From contig JAOPVD010000302.1 of assembly GCA_025966295.1 (NCBI GenBank), positions 1-19,223 of the forward strand: a DNA stretch of 19,223 bases, in the 5' to 3' direction. How positions within the stretch are numbered: the stretch's first letter is position 1; each line of letters opens with the position of its first letter. Origin of the DNA: Frankiales bacterium. GTDB lineage: Bacteria; Actinomycetota; Actinomycetes; Mycobacteriales; SCTD01. The position numbers were made by a program, and so were the translations under genes. A model generated the notes under the pieces. That model was not told the origin of the DNA, made no database searches, and was given only the letters and a program-made list of their open reading frames with translations. Shown one piece after another: positions 1 to 7,239 of this stretch.

Positions 1-96
1 TTCCGGGACGCCATCCCGCGCACCGCCACCGGCAAGATCCAGAAGTTCAAGCTCCGCGAGCAGTACTGGCAGGGCCTGGAGCGCAAGGTCAACTAA
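1..96 (+). CDS. C-terminus of an AMP-dependent acyl-CoA synthetase/ligase (partial)
   Basis: Only the last 31 codons and the stop are in the window; the gene starts upstream. The peptide contains PRTATGKIQK, which matches the A10 motif of adenylate-forming enzymes (acyl-CoA synthetases and ligases). The lysine in that motif contacts the adenylate and is essential in the family. The tail after the motif, ending in ERKVN, resembles medium- and long-chain fatty acyl-CoA ligases, which activate a carboxylic acid to acyl-AMP and then acyl-CoA in the cytoplasm. The substrate cannot be told from this fragment. A tetranucleotide stop-codon tract and a large palindrome follow directly. Confidence 0.85.
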   Translation, partial: FRDAIPRTATGKIQKFKLREQYWQGLERKVN

Positions 97-123
97 CTCA
101 CTCACTAACTAACTAACTAACTC
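91..123. repeat. CTAA/CTCA tetranucleotide tract with TAA in all frames
   Basis: The stop codon of the ligase gene lies in a period-4 tract of CTAA and CTCA units. Because the period is four, TAA triplets at 94, 106, 110, 114 and 118 cover all three forward frames, so readthrough or frameshifting past the natural stop would end here. It may be slippage-generated sequence or a translational barrier; only the repeat is seen directly. Confidence 0.7.
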
Positions 124-135
124 GCCCGCCCCCTT

Positions 136-206
136 CCGGTGATCCACGGAACCGGCGCCCCCGTTTAGCGGCCGCAAACGTAGGCGCCCGTTCCGTGGAT
201 CACGGG
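136..206. repeat. 71-bp near-perfect palindrome (possible terminator or dispersed palindromic element)
   Basis: Pairing outward from a centre near 171 gives 27 matched pairs of 31, from 136/206 to 166/176, with mismatches only at 138/204, 153/189, 160/182 and 161/181. The outer arm includes a 14-bp perfect block (139-152 with 190-203). The centre holds an 8-bp GC palindrome (168-175). It lies downstream of the ligase stop and could fold into a very stable hairpin or cruciform. There is no T tract after it, so an intrinsic terminator is only one reading. A REP-like or MITE-like dispersed palindrome is the other. Confidence 0.85.
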
Positions 207-240
207 TAGGGGTGGGGGTGGGGGTGGGGGTGGGGGCTGG
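203..240 (+). repeat. G-run tract with G-quadruplex potential
   Basis: The plus strand has about five consecutive runs of four or five G separated by single T residues, then GGGCTGGGCGG-type sequence. This exceeds the usual four-run pattern for an intramolecular G-quadruplex. It lies between the large palindrome and the predicted promoter of the DMT transporter gene, so it is probably upstream DNA rather than part of that transcript. The tract is seen directly; quadruplex formation is inferred. Confidence 0.65.
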
Positions 241-263
241 GCGGCTGGGTGGCCGGGCTTGCC

Positions 264-269
264 TAAGGT
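264..269 (+). promoter_or_regulatory. Predicted -10 box (TAAGGT) for a leaderless EamA gene
   Basis: TAAGGT fits the actinobacterial TANNNT -10 consensus and ends exactly 6 nt before the GTG start at 276. That spacing places transcription initiation at the start codon. The same 6-nt spacing is found before three other genes in this window. AAGG inside the hexamer could instead act as a ribosome binding site. Confidence 0.45.
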
Positions 270-275
270 GGGCGG

Positions 276-1154
276 GTGTCGCGTCGCGGGTGGTTGCTGT
301 TCGGCGCGATGTGCGTCCTGTGGGGCATCCCGTACCTGCTCATCAAGGTCGCGGTCGACGAGCTCTCGCCGCCGGTGCTGGTGCTGGCCCGTACCGCCAT
401 CGGGGCGCTGGTGCTGCTGCCGATCGCGGCGGCCCGCGGCTACCTGCGGCCGCTGCTGCCGTACTGGCGCTGGGTGCTGGCCTTCACCGTCCTGGAGATC
501 GCCGGTCCGTGGCTGCTGCTCAGCGACGCGGAGCGCTACCTCACCTCCTCGCTGACCGGGCTGCTGGTGGCGGCGGTGCCGATCGTCGCCGCGCTGGCCT
601 CGCTGGCGCTGGGCGAGGAGGACCGGCTGGACCGCACCCGGGTCCTCGGCCTGGTCGTCGGGATGGCCGGCGTCGCGACGCTGCTCGGGCTCGACCTGGG
701 CGGGGAGGTCCGGGCCGCCCTCGAGATCGGCCTGGTGGTGATCGGCTACGGCACCGCGCCGATCATTGTCAGCCGCAAGCTGGCCGACGTACCGGCCCTC
801 GGGGTGATCGCGGCGTCGCTCGGCATCACCGGGATCGGGTACGCACCGTTCGCCGCCGCGTCCTGGCCGTCGCGGCTGCCGTCGGGCGAGGTCATCATCA
901 GCCTGGTCGTGCTCGCGCTGGCCTGCACGGTGCTGGCGTTCGTGCTGTTCTTCGCCCTCATCGCCGAGGCCGGTCCGAACCGGGCGCTGGTCATCACCTT
1001 CGTGAACCCGGCGGTGGCGCTGCTGCTGGGCATCGCGCTGCTCGACGAGCCGTTCACCGCCGGCGCCGCGATCGGCTTCCCGCTGATCCTGCTCGGCTGC
1101 GTGCTCGCGACCCGCAAGAGCCGTGCGCGCGTCCCGGCGCTCGCCGAGCCCTGA
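276..1154 (+). CDS. EamA/DMT family membrane transporter
   Basis: A 292-residue protein with about ten hydrophobic helices and the EamA (drug/metabolite transporter superfamily, RhaT/YdcZ-like) pattern. The first helix carries WGIPYLLIKVAV, typical of the start of the first EamA repeat. The second repeat ends with NPAVALLLGIALLDEPF, the hallmark helix of this family, followed by a last helix and a short basic tail. Family members export or import amino acids, nucleobases or small drugs through the cytoplasmic membrane, and the substrate cannot be predicted here. The GTG start at 276 is supported by a TAAGGT -10 box 6 nt upstream. The next gene begins 16 bp after the stop. Family assignment is firm; the substrate is unknown. 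Confidence 0.9.
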   Translation: MSRRGWLLFGAMCVLWGIPYLLIKVAVDELSPPVLVLARTAIGALVLLPIAAARGYLRPLLPYWRWVLAFTVLEIAGPWLLLSDAERYLTSSLTGLLVAAVPIVAALASLALGEEDRLDRTRVLGLVVGMAGVATLLGLDLGGEVRAALEIGLVVIGYGTAPIIVSRKLADVPALGVIAASLGITGIGYAPFAAASWPSRLPSGEVIISLVVLALACTVLAFVLFFALIAEAGPNRALVITFVNPAVALLLGIALLDEPFTAGAAIGFPLILLGCVLATRKSRARVPALAEP

Positions 1155-1158
1155 GCGC

Positions 1159-1164
1159 TACGGT
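1159..1164 (+). promoter_or_regulatory. Predicted -10 box (TACGGT) for a leaderless membrane hydrolase gene
   Basis: TACGGT sits 6 nt before the ATG at 1171, just after the stop codon of the EamA gene, and no Shine-Dalgarno sequence is visible. It suggests that the hydrolase gene can be transcribed as its own leaderless message even though it follows the transporter closely. Confidence 0.45.
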
Positions 1165-1170
1165 CCGCCC

Positions 1171-3261
1171 ATGGGGGTCACCGAGCTCCGGGTGCACGGC
1201 GTCGGGGGGTCGACGCCGGAAGAGGTGCTGAACACCGGTCCGGCCCACCAGGTGGCCGGCGACCGCGATGCCGGCTTCTACGTCGCCGCCGACCCGCAGG
1301 TCGAGGCGTACTGCTGGGGCAACCTCACCGCCGGCGCGGCCAGCCGGGCGCTGTGGCTGCTCATGCTGCCCTTCACGCTGGTCAACGCCAGCTTCTGGAT
1401 GGGACCGCGGCGGCGGGCCAACGAGGCCCTGGTCAGGCTGCTGGCCCTCAGCCTGACCGCCACCGCGGTGCTCGCTGCGGAGGGCGTCGGCACCGACCTG
1501 CTCGGTTGGCAGTGCGCCGGCCGCGCCTCCTGCCGCGACCGGCACTCCTGGTTGCGCTGGCTGGGTTCGGGGGCGATGGCGACCCCCGGCCGGCGGGCGG
1601 CCGTCGGGGCGGTCGTGCCGCTGCTGGTGCTGCTGTTGCTCGGGTTCCTGGCCCGCCGGACCGCGCGCTATGAGAAGGTCCGGCCGCCCCGCGCCGGCGG
1701 CCCGGCCCCCTTGCAGGACCCGACCTTCTGGTACGGCGCCCGCCAGGTCGCCCGGCTCCGGCAGCTGCACCTCACCGTCGGGCTGGCCGTGGTCGGGCTC
1801 GGGATGGCCTGGCCGCTGTGGGACTGGGACCGGCACCACGGCGGCGCGCTCCGGGTCGTCGACGCCGGCCTGGTCGTGGCCCTGTCGGCGCTGATCGTCG
1901 TCGCCTGCGTCGCGGTGTGCCTGCCCACCGTCGTACGCCGGGAGGGGCCGGAGGAGTCGGGGCCGCGCTGGCCCAGGCAGCTCCAGCGGCTGGCGCTGGT
2001 GGTGGTGCTGGCCACCGTCGTCGCCGCCGTCGTGCCCGGTCGCGCCGGCTGGGCGGTCCACGCGGCCCGGGCACTGCCCGGGTACGGCGCCGCGGTGACG
2101 GCGGTGTTCCTGGCGCAGCTGGCCGGGATCGCGCTGCTCGCGGCGGTGGTGCTGCCGCATCGGGACCGGGGCGCGGCCGCCCGCGGGCTGGCGCAGCCGG
2201 TGTTCGGGGCGCTCGGGCTGCTGCTGGCATCGGTGTTCACCGCCGGGCTGGCGTTCCGGGTGGCGGACTGGCTGGACGGCGGGAAGAACCCCACCGAGGG
2301 GCCGCTGCGGCTGCCGCTGGCCTACCAGTGGGCGGCGCTGGCGCTGCTCGTCGTGGCGGTTCCCGGCGCGCTGCTGATCGGCGTGCGGGCGCTGCACCGC
2401 TACCGGGTGGAGCGGCGGGCGGCGCTGCCGCGGGTGCGGGCGGCGTACGGCGAGCCGCCGGCCGCCCTGGAGGGCCGGCTGCAGCTGGTCGCGAAGGCGC
2501 AGGCCCGCGCCAGCCTCACCGACGCCGCGCTGAGCTGGCTGTCCTGGCTGACCGCCGCCTCGCTGGTCGCGGCCCTGGCTGCGATGGGCCTCACCCTGGC
2601 GACGGGGGAGTCGCCGGCGCAGCAGTCCGGCTTGCTGCGGCTCGGAACGCAGGCCGGGACCTGGCTGGTCAGCGGCATTGCGGCGCTGCTCGTGCTGGTC
2701 GGCTACCGGTCGTACCGGACCGCGAGCCTGCGGCACCGGGTCGGGATCCTCTGGGACGTCGGGACCTTCTGGCCCCGGGCCGCGCACCCGCTCGCCCCGC
2801 CCTGCTACGCCGAGCGCTGCGTCCCCGACCTGAGCCGCCGGGTCGACTTCCTCGCCGCGCAGGGCGGTGTGGTGCTGTCGGCGCACTCGCAGGGCAGCGT
2901 CCTCGCCGCGGCGCTGGTCTGGCAGCTGCCGGACGACGTCCGGGAGCGGGTGCGGCTCCTCACCTACGGCTCGCCGCTGGCCCGGTTGTACGGGCGGCTC
3001 TACGGGAGCTGGTTCGGCCCGGCTGCGCTGGAGCAGCTGCAGGGGACCATCGGAGCCGACCGGTGGGTCAACCTGTGGCGCCGCACCGACTTCATCGGCG
3101 CGGCGGTGGGCACCCAGGCCGACGTGGAGCTGCCGCGTGACCCGGAGCACCTGGAGCCGCCGCCGGGGGATCCCACCTACCCGGTGCCGCACACGCACTT
3201 CGACTACGAGCTGACGCCCGAGTACGCCAAGGCCCTGGCCGGGCAGGTCGAGAGCCTGTGA
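1171..3261 (+). CDS. Multi-pass membrane protein with split alpha/beta-hydrolase motifs
   Basis: A 696-residue protein. The N-terminus (about residues 4-15) reads ELRVHGVGGSTP, an HGxGG oxyanion-hole-like strand. Residues from about 50 to 545 hold roughly eleven hydrophobic helices with basic loops. The C-terminal part is soluble and has a nucleophile-elbow-like motif AHSQGS with Ser573, then RRTDFIG (Asp640) and HTHFDY (His674/His676), in the order Ser-Asp-His expected of a lipase/esterase triad. I infer a membrane-anchored serine hydrolase whose fold is interrupted by a transmembrane domain. The substrate is unknown and the triad is assigned by motif only. The ATG at 1171 is preferred over the upstream in-frame ATG at 1123, which would overlap the transporter gene. 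Its stop overlaps the GNAT start by 4 bp, so the two are translationally coupled. Confidence 0.8.
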   Translation: MGVTELRVHGVGGSTPEEVLNTGPAHQVAGDRDAGFYVAADPQVEAYCWGNLTAGAASRALWLLMLPFTLVNASFWMGPRRRANEALVRLLALSLTATAVLAAEGVGTDLLGWQCAGRASCRDRHSWLRWLGSGAMATPGRRAAVGAVVPLLVLLLLGFLARRTARYEKVRPPRAGGPAPLQDPTFWYGARQVARLRQLHLTVGLAVVGLGMAWPLWDWDRHHGGALRVVDAGLVVALSALIVVACVAVCLPTVVRREGPEESGPRWPRQLQRLALVVVLATVVAAVVPGRAGWAVHAARALPGYGAAVTAVFLAQLAGIALLAAVVLPHRDRGAAARGLAQPVFGALGLLLASVFTAGLAFRVADWLDGGKNPTEGPLRLPLAYQWAALALLVVAVPGALLIGVRALHRYRVERRAALPRVRAAYGEPPAALEGRLQLVAKAQARASLTDAALSWLSWLTAASLVAALAAMGLTLATGESPAQQSGLLRLGTQAGTWLVSGIAALLVLVGYRSYRTASLRHRVGILWDVGTFWPRAAHPLAPPCYAERCVPDLSRRVDFLAAQGGVVLSAHSQGSVLAAALVWQLPDDVRERVRLLTYGSPLARLYGRLYGSWFGPAALEQLQGTIGADRWVNLWRRTDFIGAAVGTQADVELPRDPEHLEPPPGDPTYPVPHTHFDYELTPEYAKALAGQVESL

Positions 3262-3758
3262 GGCTGCGGCTGCTCGGCGAGGACGACCTCGAGACCCTGG
3301 GCGGGTTCTTCGCGGCGCCGCACGTCGCGCGGTGGTGGCACCAGGACGCTGCGCCGGAGGCGGTGGCGGCGGAGTACGGGCCCCTCTTGCGCGGCGAGGA
3401 CCCGACCGTCGTGCTGCTGGCGCTGGTCGAGGACCGGCCGGTCGGCCTGGCGCAGTGGTACCGCTGGGACGACAACCCGAACGAGCGCGACGGCTACGGC
3501 ATCCCGGCCGGCACGGTCGGGATCGACTACCTCATCGGGCACCCGCACGACTGCGACCGCGGACTGGGCACCGCGCTGGTAGCGGCGGTGCTCGCAGCCA
3601 CCCCGCCGCTGCCGGTCTGGGTGACACCCGAGGCCGCGAACGAGCCCTCCCGCCGGGTGCTGGAGAAGAACGGCTTCGCGCTCATGGCCGTCAAGCAGTG
3701 CCAGGTCGAGAGTCCTTTCCCGGAGGGGCCGACGGCGCTGTACCGGCTCGCGCGCTGA
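3258..3758 (+). CDS. GNAT acetyltransferase, AAC(6')-like
   Basis: A 166-residue GNAT-fold protein. The order of motifs matches the aminoglycoside 6'-N-acetyltransferase/siderophore lysine acyltransferase branch: PHVARWW near residue 20, an EY-P-LL segment, VGIDYLIG in the central strand, DRGLGTALV at the acetyl-CoA pyrophosphate loop, and RRVLEKNGF in the C-terminal helix and strand. Members transfer an acyl group from acyl-CoA to an amine in the cytoplasm. Whether this one acts on aminoglycosides, a siderophore precursor or something else is open, and no resistance claim is made. The GTG start overlaps the hydrolase stop (GTGA), indicating coupling. Its last 68 bp overlap the convergent permease gene. 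Confidence 0.85.
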   Translation: MRLRLLGEDDLETLGGFFAAPHVARWWHQDAAPEAVAAEYGPLLRGEDPTVVLLALVEDRPVGLAQWYRWDDNPNERDGYGIPAGTVGIDYLIGHPHDCDRGLGTALVAAVLAATPPLPVWVTPEAANEPSRRVLEKNGFALMAVKQCQVESPFPEGPTALYRLAR

Positions 3759-5235
3759 CGTCCCCGGGGTAGGGCTCGGGGGCCTGCGCGCCGGTGGCCA
3801 GGCGGCTCCGCCTTGCGCCGTACAGGAAGTAGACGACCAGGCCGATCGCCATCCAGATGCCGAACCGGATCCAGGTGACCGTCGGCAGGTTGAGCATCAG
3901 CCAGAACGACGCCAGCGCCGACGCGATCGGCACCCACGGCACCAGGGGAGTGCGGAACGCGCGAGGCAGCTCCGGCCGCTTGCGGCGCAACACGACGACG
4001 CCGAGCGCGACCACGATGAAGGCGAACAGCGTGCCGATGTTGACCAGCTCGGCCAGCTCGGTGAGCGGCACCAGCGCGGAGATGACAGCCACCACCAGCC
4101 CGGTCGCGATCGACGTCCGGTACGGCGTGCCGGTGCGCTCGGACACCTTGGCGAAGGCCGGCGGCAGCAACCGGTCGCGGGCCATCGCGAAGAACACCCG
4201 GGACTGGCCCAGCAGCAGCACCATCATCACCGTGGTCAACCCGAACAGCGCGCCGACGCTGATGAGCGAGGCGATGCCGTCCTGGCCGACCGAGCGGAAC
4301 GCCTCGGCCAGTGGGGCGTCCGTGCTGATGCTCGTGTACTTCACCATCCCGGTGATGACCAGCGAGACGGCGACGTAGAGGACCGTGCAGATCGCGAGCG
4401 ACGCGAAGATGCCGCGCGGCAGGTCGCGCTGCGGGTTCTTGGTCTCCTCGGCCGCGGTCGCGACGATGTCGAAGCCGATGAAGGCGAAGAACACCAGCGC
4501 GGCGGCGGTGAAGATGCCGCTGATGCCGAACGCCCCGGGCGCGAAGCCGAGGTCCTGGATGAGCGACGGCACGGTGTGGGTGCCCTTGGCCGGCGTCGAG
4601 CCGGACGGCGGGATGAACGGCGACAGGTTGCTCGCCTTGACGTAGAACAGCCCGGCGACGATGACCAGCAGCACGATCGCCACCTTGACGGCGACCGCGA
4701 CGGCGTTGACCTGGGCCGACACCTTGATGCCGAGGCAGATGATGCCGGTGAGGACCAGCACGATGCCCGCGGCGATGAGGTTGTGGCCGTCGCCGTACAG
4801 CCAGGACGGGATGCTGACGCCCAGGTCCCGGGCCACGTCGGCGAAGTAGGTGGACCAGCCGACGGCCACCGTCGAGGCGCCCAGGGCCAGCTCGAGGATG
4901 AGGTCCCAGCCGATGATCCAGGCGACCAGCTCGCCGAGCGAGGCGTAGGAGAAGGTGTACGCCGAGCCGGCCACCGGGACGGTCGAGGCGAACTCGGCGT
5001 AGCAGAGCGCCGCGAGCCCGCAGGCGATCGCGGCGACGACGAACGACAGCGACACCGCCGGGCCGGCCTGTACGCCGGCGGCCTTGCCGGTGAGGACGAA
5101 GATGCCGGTGCCGATGACCACCCCGACGCCGAACACCGTGAGCTGCACCCAGCCGAGCTGCTTGCGCAGCTGGTGGCCGGGCTCCTCGGTGTCCCGGATG
5201 GACTGCTCGACGGACTTCGTCCTCATGACGTCCAC
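3691..5235 (-). CDS. APC superfamily amino acid permease (cationic amino acid transporter type)
   Basis: A 514-residue integral membrane protein with about twelve hydrophobic helices. The N-terminal half has GVGVVIGTGIFVLTGKAAG, the conserved first helix of APC permeases. CYAEFASTVPVAGSAYTFSY follows in the third helix region, as in the CAT (2.A.3.3)/YfnA-type subgroup. The loop AMARDRLLPPAFAKVSERTG is also typical. It probably carries amino acids across the cytoplasmic membrane by proton symport or exchange. The start is the GTG at 5235-5233, which has a GAGGAG ribosome binding site 5 nt upstream; the internal ATG nine bases in has poorer spacing. The 3' end overlaps the convergent GNAT gene by 68 bp, so antisense interference is possible. 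Confidence 0.92.
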   Translation of the reverse strand: MDVMRTKSVEQSIRDTEEPGHQLRKQLGWVQLTVFGVGVVIGTGIFVLTGKAAGVQAGPAVSLSFVVAAIACGLAALCYAEFASTVPVAGSAYTFSYASLGELVAWIIGWDLILELALGASTVAVGWSTYFADVARDLGVSIPSWLYGDGHNLIAAGIVLVLTGIICLGIKVSAQVNAVAVAVKVAIVLLVIVAGLFYVKASNLSPFIPPSGSTPAKGTHTVPSLIQDLGFAPGAFGISGIFTAAALVFFAFIGFDIVATAAEETKNPQRDLPRGIFASLAICTVLYVAVSLVITGMVKYTSISTDAPLAEAFRSVGQDGIASLISVGALFGLTTVMMVLLLGQSRVFFAMARDRLLPPAFAKVSERTGTPYRTSIATGLVVAVISALVPLTELAELVNIGTLFAFIVVALGVVVLRRKRPELPRAFRTPLVPWVPIASALASFWLMLNLPTVTWIRFGIWMAIGLVVYFLYGARRSRLATGAQAPEPYPGDVSARAGTAPSAPPGKDSRPGTA

Positions 5236-5400
5236 GGCGGCTCCTCGTGATGTGCCTCACTCGTGGCCGGACCCGTACCCGCTGGATGATCACTTCTACC
5301 CGTCCCCGCCCGGGCCTGGCGAGCGCGTCGCGTGGAGGTCGACGCGCGTCGCTGCGAGACTGGAGGGGTGACCACGCAGCTCGCACCTGAGGGCCGGCCC

Positions 5401-5754
5401 ATGAGCACCCGCACCAAGGTGCTCGTCGGCATCGCCGGCGGCCTCGCTCTGCTCAGCATGCTCGTGACCGCAGTGTTCAGCTTCCTGCTCGCGCCACCCA
5501 AGAAGGTCCTGGTGGTGACGATGCAGCAGACCGCCACCGAGGCCGACCGCCAGCGCCTCAAGGTGGACTGCGGGGCGCTGACCGGCGTGACCGTCGTCGC
5601 CGACAGGGGCAACCCGGACCCGCACGTGCAGGGCCGCTTCCCGGTGCGCTTCGACATCGGCAAGGCCAATGCGCAGCAGGAGGTGGCGCTCACGGCCTGC
5701 ATCAACAAGCACACCGACACCGTGCGCGGCTTCCTCAGCGAGGGCGACCGCTAG
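5401..5754 (+). CDS. Small membrane-anchored protein of unknown function
   Basis: A 117-residue protein from the ATG at 5401, with TGAGGG about 7 nt upstream. Residues about 6-30 form one hydrophobic segment (VLVGIAGGLALLSMLV), preceded by Arg and Lys, giving an N-in anchor or uncleaved signal. The remaining 85 or so residues are soluble, contain two cysteines, and should lie outside the membrane. I do not recognise the family. An in-frame GTG at 5368 with a GGAGG too close to it is a possible alternative start adding 11 residues. The gene is divergent from the permease and convergent with the DUF2461 gene. The two stops share the bases CTAG at 5751-5754. Confidence 0.75.
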   Translation: MSTRTKVLVGIAGGLALLSMLVTAVFSFLLAPPKKVLVVTMQQTATEADRQRLKVDCGALTGVTVVADRGNPDPHVQGRFPVRFDIGKANAQQEVALTACINKHTDTVRGFLSEGDR

Positions 5755-6377
5755 TCGCGGCCGACGTTCGTGTCGAGCCAGTCGACCACGGGCGCCATCG
5801 CCCGCAGCAGCTTCGCCAGCTCGGTCCCGGCCTCGGGCGTCGACAGCCAGGCCGGACAGCCGACGTCCCGGCTGACGGTCAGGGTCTTGTGCCGCAGCAG
5901 GTCGGCGCGCGGGTGCTCCTTGTCGTACCCGCTGGGGACGCGCACCAGCGTGCTGCCGCCCACGCGGTACCCGGCCTTCCCCGTCGCCGCGACCGCCCGC
6001 TCCAGCCGTGGGCCCGTCACGTCGTCGGCGACGGCCTGCCGGAGTCGTCCGACCTGCGCCGGGTTCGTCTCCCAGTAGCCGGCCGCCACCATCAGCCCCG
6101 CCGCCGACACCTGGACGTACCGGGACGACTCGGCGAACCAGACCCCCTGATGGGTCTTGTACGGCGTCTTGTCCTTCGCGAACCGGACGTCGCGGTAGGG
6201 CCGGAACACCTTGGCCGGCCCGAACTCCGGAGCGACCGCCGCAGCGAACGCCTCCAGGGGCGCCTTGACCGACGCGTCGTACGTCGACTTGTGCGCCGTC
6301 CAGTAGGCCTTGGAGTTGTCTCCCTCGAGGTCCTCGTAGAAGTCGAGCGCGGCGACCGGGATGCCCTCGAAGCTCAC
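5751..6377 (-). CDS. DUF2461 domain protein
   Basis: A 208-residue protein matching the DUF2461/TIGR02453 family along its length: LDFYEDLEGDNSKAYW near the N-terminus, then VFRPYRDVRFAKDKTPYKTH, and a C-terminal segment with GYDKEHPRADLLRHKTL. These are the conserved blocks of the family. The biochemical role of the family is not established as far as I know. The GTG start overlaps the fdhD stop by 4 bp (GTGA), so it is translated from the fdhD message. This linkage to a formate dehydrogenase maturation gene may be only convenient or may be functional. Confidence 0.88.
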   Translation of the reverse strand: MSFEGIPVAALDFYEDLEGDNSKAYWTAHKSTYDASVKAPLEAFAAAVAPEFGPAKVFRPYRDVRFAKDKTPYKTHQGVWFAESSRYVQVSAAGLMVAAGYWETNPAQVGRLRQAVADDVTGPRLERAVAATGKAGYRVGGSTLVRVPSGYDKEHPRADLLRHKTLTVSRDVGCPAWLSTPEAGTELAKLLRAMAPVVDWLDTNVGRD

Positions 6378-7183
6378 CGCAGCACCCGCTGCGCACCGCT
6401 GTACACGTTCATCGTGTCGCCCCTCAGGAAGCCGACGAGGGTCATCCCGGCTTCGGTGGCGAGGTCGACGGCGAGCGACGACGGCGCGGAGACCGCCGCC
6501 AGGCAGGGGATCCCGGCCATCCAGGCCTTCTGCACCAGCTCGAACGAGGTCCGGCCGCTGACGAGCAGCACGCTGCCGGTGAGGGGGAGCCGCCCCTCAC
6601 GCAGCGCCCAGCCCACCACCTTGTCCACCGCGTTGTGCCGCCCGACGTCCTCGCGCAGGCACAGCAGCTCGCCGCTGCGATCGAACAGCCCGGCGGCGTG
6701 CAGCCCACCGGTCTTGTCGAACACCTTCTGCGCCTCCCGCAGCCGGTCCGGCAGCGCACTCAGCAGCCTCGGCGTCACCGTGAGCTGGTCGTCCGCGACG
6801 CCGTACGTGGTGGTCTGGCGCACCGCCTCGAGGCTGGCCGTGCCGCAGATGCCGCAGGACGAGGTGGTGTAGAACGCCCGTGGCTGCGGTGGCGGCACCG
6901 TGAGGTCCAGGTCCAGCACGTTGTAGGTGTTCTGGCCGGATTCGTCGGCGCCCGCGCAGTACCGCATCGACGTCAGCTGGTCGGTGCGGCTCAGGACGCC
7001 CTCGGAGACCAGGAAGCCGGCCGCCAGGTCCATGTCGTCGCCCGGGGTGCGCATCGTGACGGTCAGCGGCTTGCCGTCGACCCGGATCTCGAGGGGCTCC
7101 TCCACGGCGAGGGTGTCCGGGCGCGTGACGGTGCTCTCCCCGTCGATCCGGACCACTTTACGGCGCGCCGTTAGCCTTCCCAT
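6374..7183 (-). CDS. fdhD: FdhD, formate dehydrogenase sulfurtransferase/maturation factor
   Basis: A 269-residue FdhD protein. FdhD takes sulfur from a cysteine desulfurase and delivers it to the bis-MGD molybdenum cofactor before insertion into formate dehydrogenase. Diagnostic features are the SSCGICG motif (Cys110 and Cys113), LREDVGRHNAVDKVVG, and the C-terminal GRTSFELVQKAWMAGIP block. I chose the ATG at 7183 (MGRLTARRKV) because family members start this way and a TACCGT -10 box lies 6 nt upstream, consistent with a leaderless mRNA. An in-frame ATG at 7204 would add seven residues. It is divergent from the formate dehydrogenase operon it serves and coupled to the DUF2461 gene downstream. 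Confidence 0.95.
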   Translation of the reverse strand: MGRLTARRKVVRIDGESTVTRPDTLAVEEPLEIRVDGKPLTVTMRTPGDDMDLAAGFLVSEGVLSRTDQLTSMRYCAGADESGQNTYNVLDLDLTVPPPQPRAFYTTSSCGICGTASLEAVRQTTTYGVADDQLTVTPRLLSALPDRLREAQKVFDKTGGLHAAGLFDRSGELLCLREDVGRHNAVDKVVGWALREGRLPLTGSVLLVSGRTSFELVQKAWMAGIPCLAAVSAPSSLAVDLATEAGMTLVGFLRGDTMNVYSGAQRVLR

Positions 7184-7189
7184 GGCCGC

Positions 7190-7195
7190 ACGGTA
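7190..7195 (-). promoter_or_regulatory. Predicted -10 box (TACCGT) for fdhD
   Basis: On the minus strand TACCGT ends 6 nt before the fdhD ATG at 7183. An 11-base context, CGACGTACCGT, is identical to that upstream of selD, with the same spacing to the start. This suggests a leaderless transcript and possibly shared control of the two maturation genes. Confidence 0.5.
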
Positions 7196-7210
7196 CGTCG
7201 TCATGGTTGG

Positions 7211-7230
7211 CTGCCCGTCATGACGGGCAG
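7211..7230. promoter_or_regulatory. 20-bp perfect palindrome between fdhD and the fdh operon
   Basis: CTGCCCGTCATGACGGGCAG reads the same on both strands. It lies in the divergent fdhD-fdh intergenic region, and its last three bases are part of the CAGGAG ribosome binding site of the catalytic subunit gene. It is a good candidate operator for a dimeric regulator. In RNA it could form a 7-bp stem with a 6-nt loop next to the ribosome binding site. The palindrome is certain; the role is inferred. Confidence 0.6.
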
Positions 7231-7239
7231 GAGCGGCGC

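Noticed and set aside
1054..3198. 714-codon open frame on the minus strand
   Set aside because: It is antisense to the membrane hydrolase gene, rich in Arg, Gln, Gly and Pro without domain content, and is a by-product of high GC.
3527..5386. 619-codon minus-strand frame overlapping the permease
   Set aside because: The neighbouring frame gives a clear APC permease with membrane helices; this one is Arg/Gly-rich noise.
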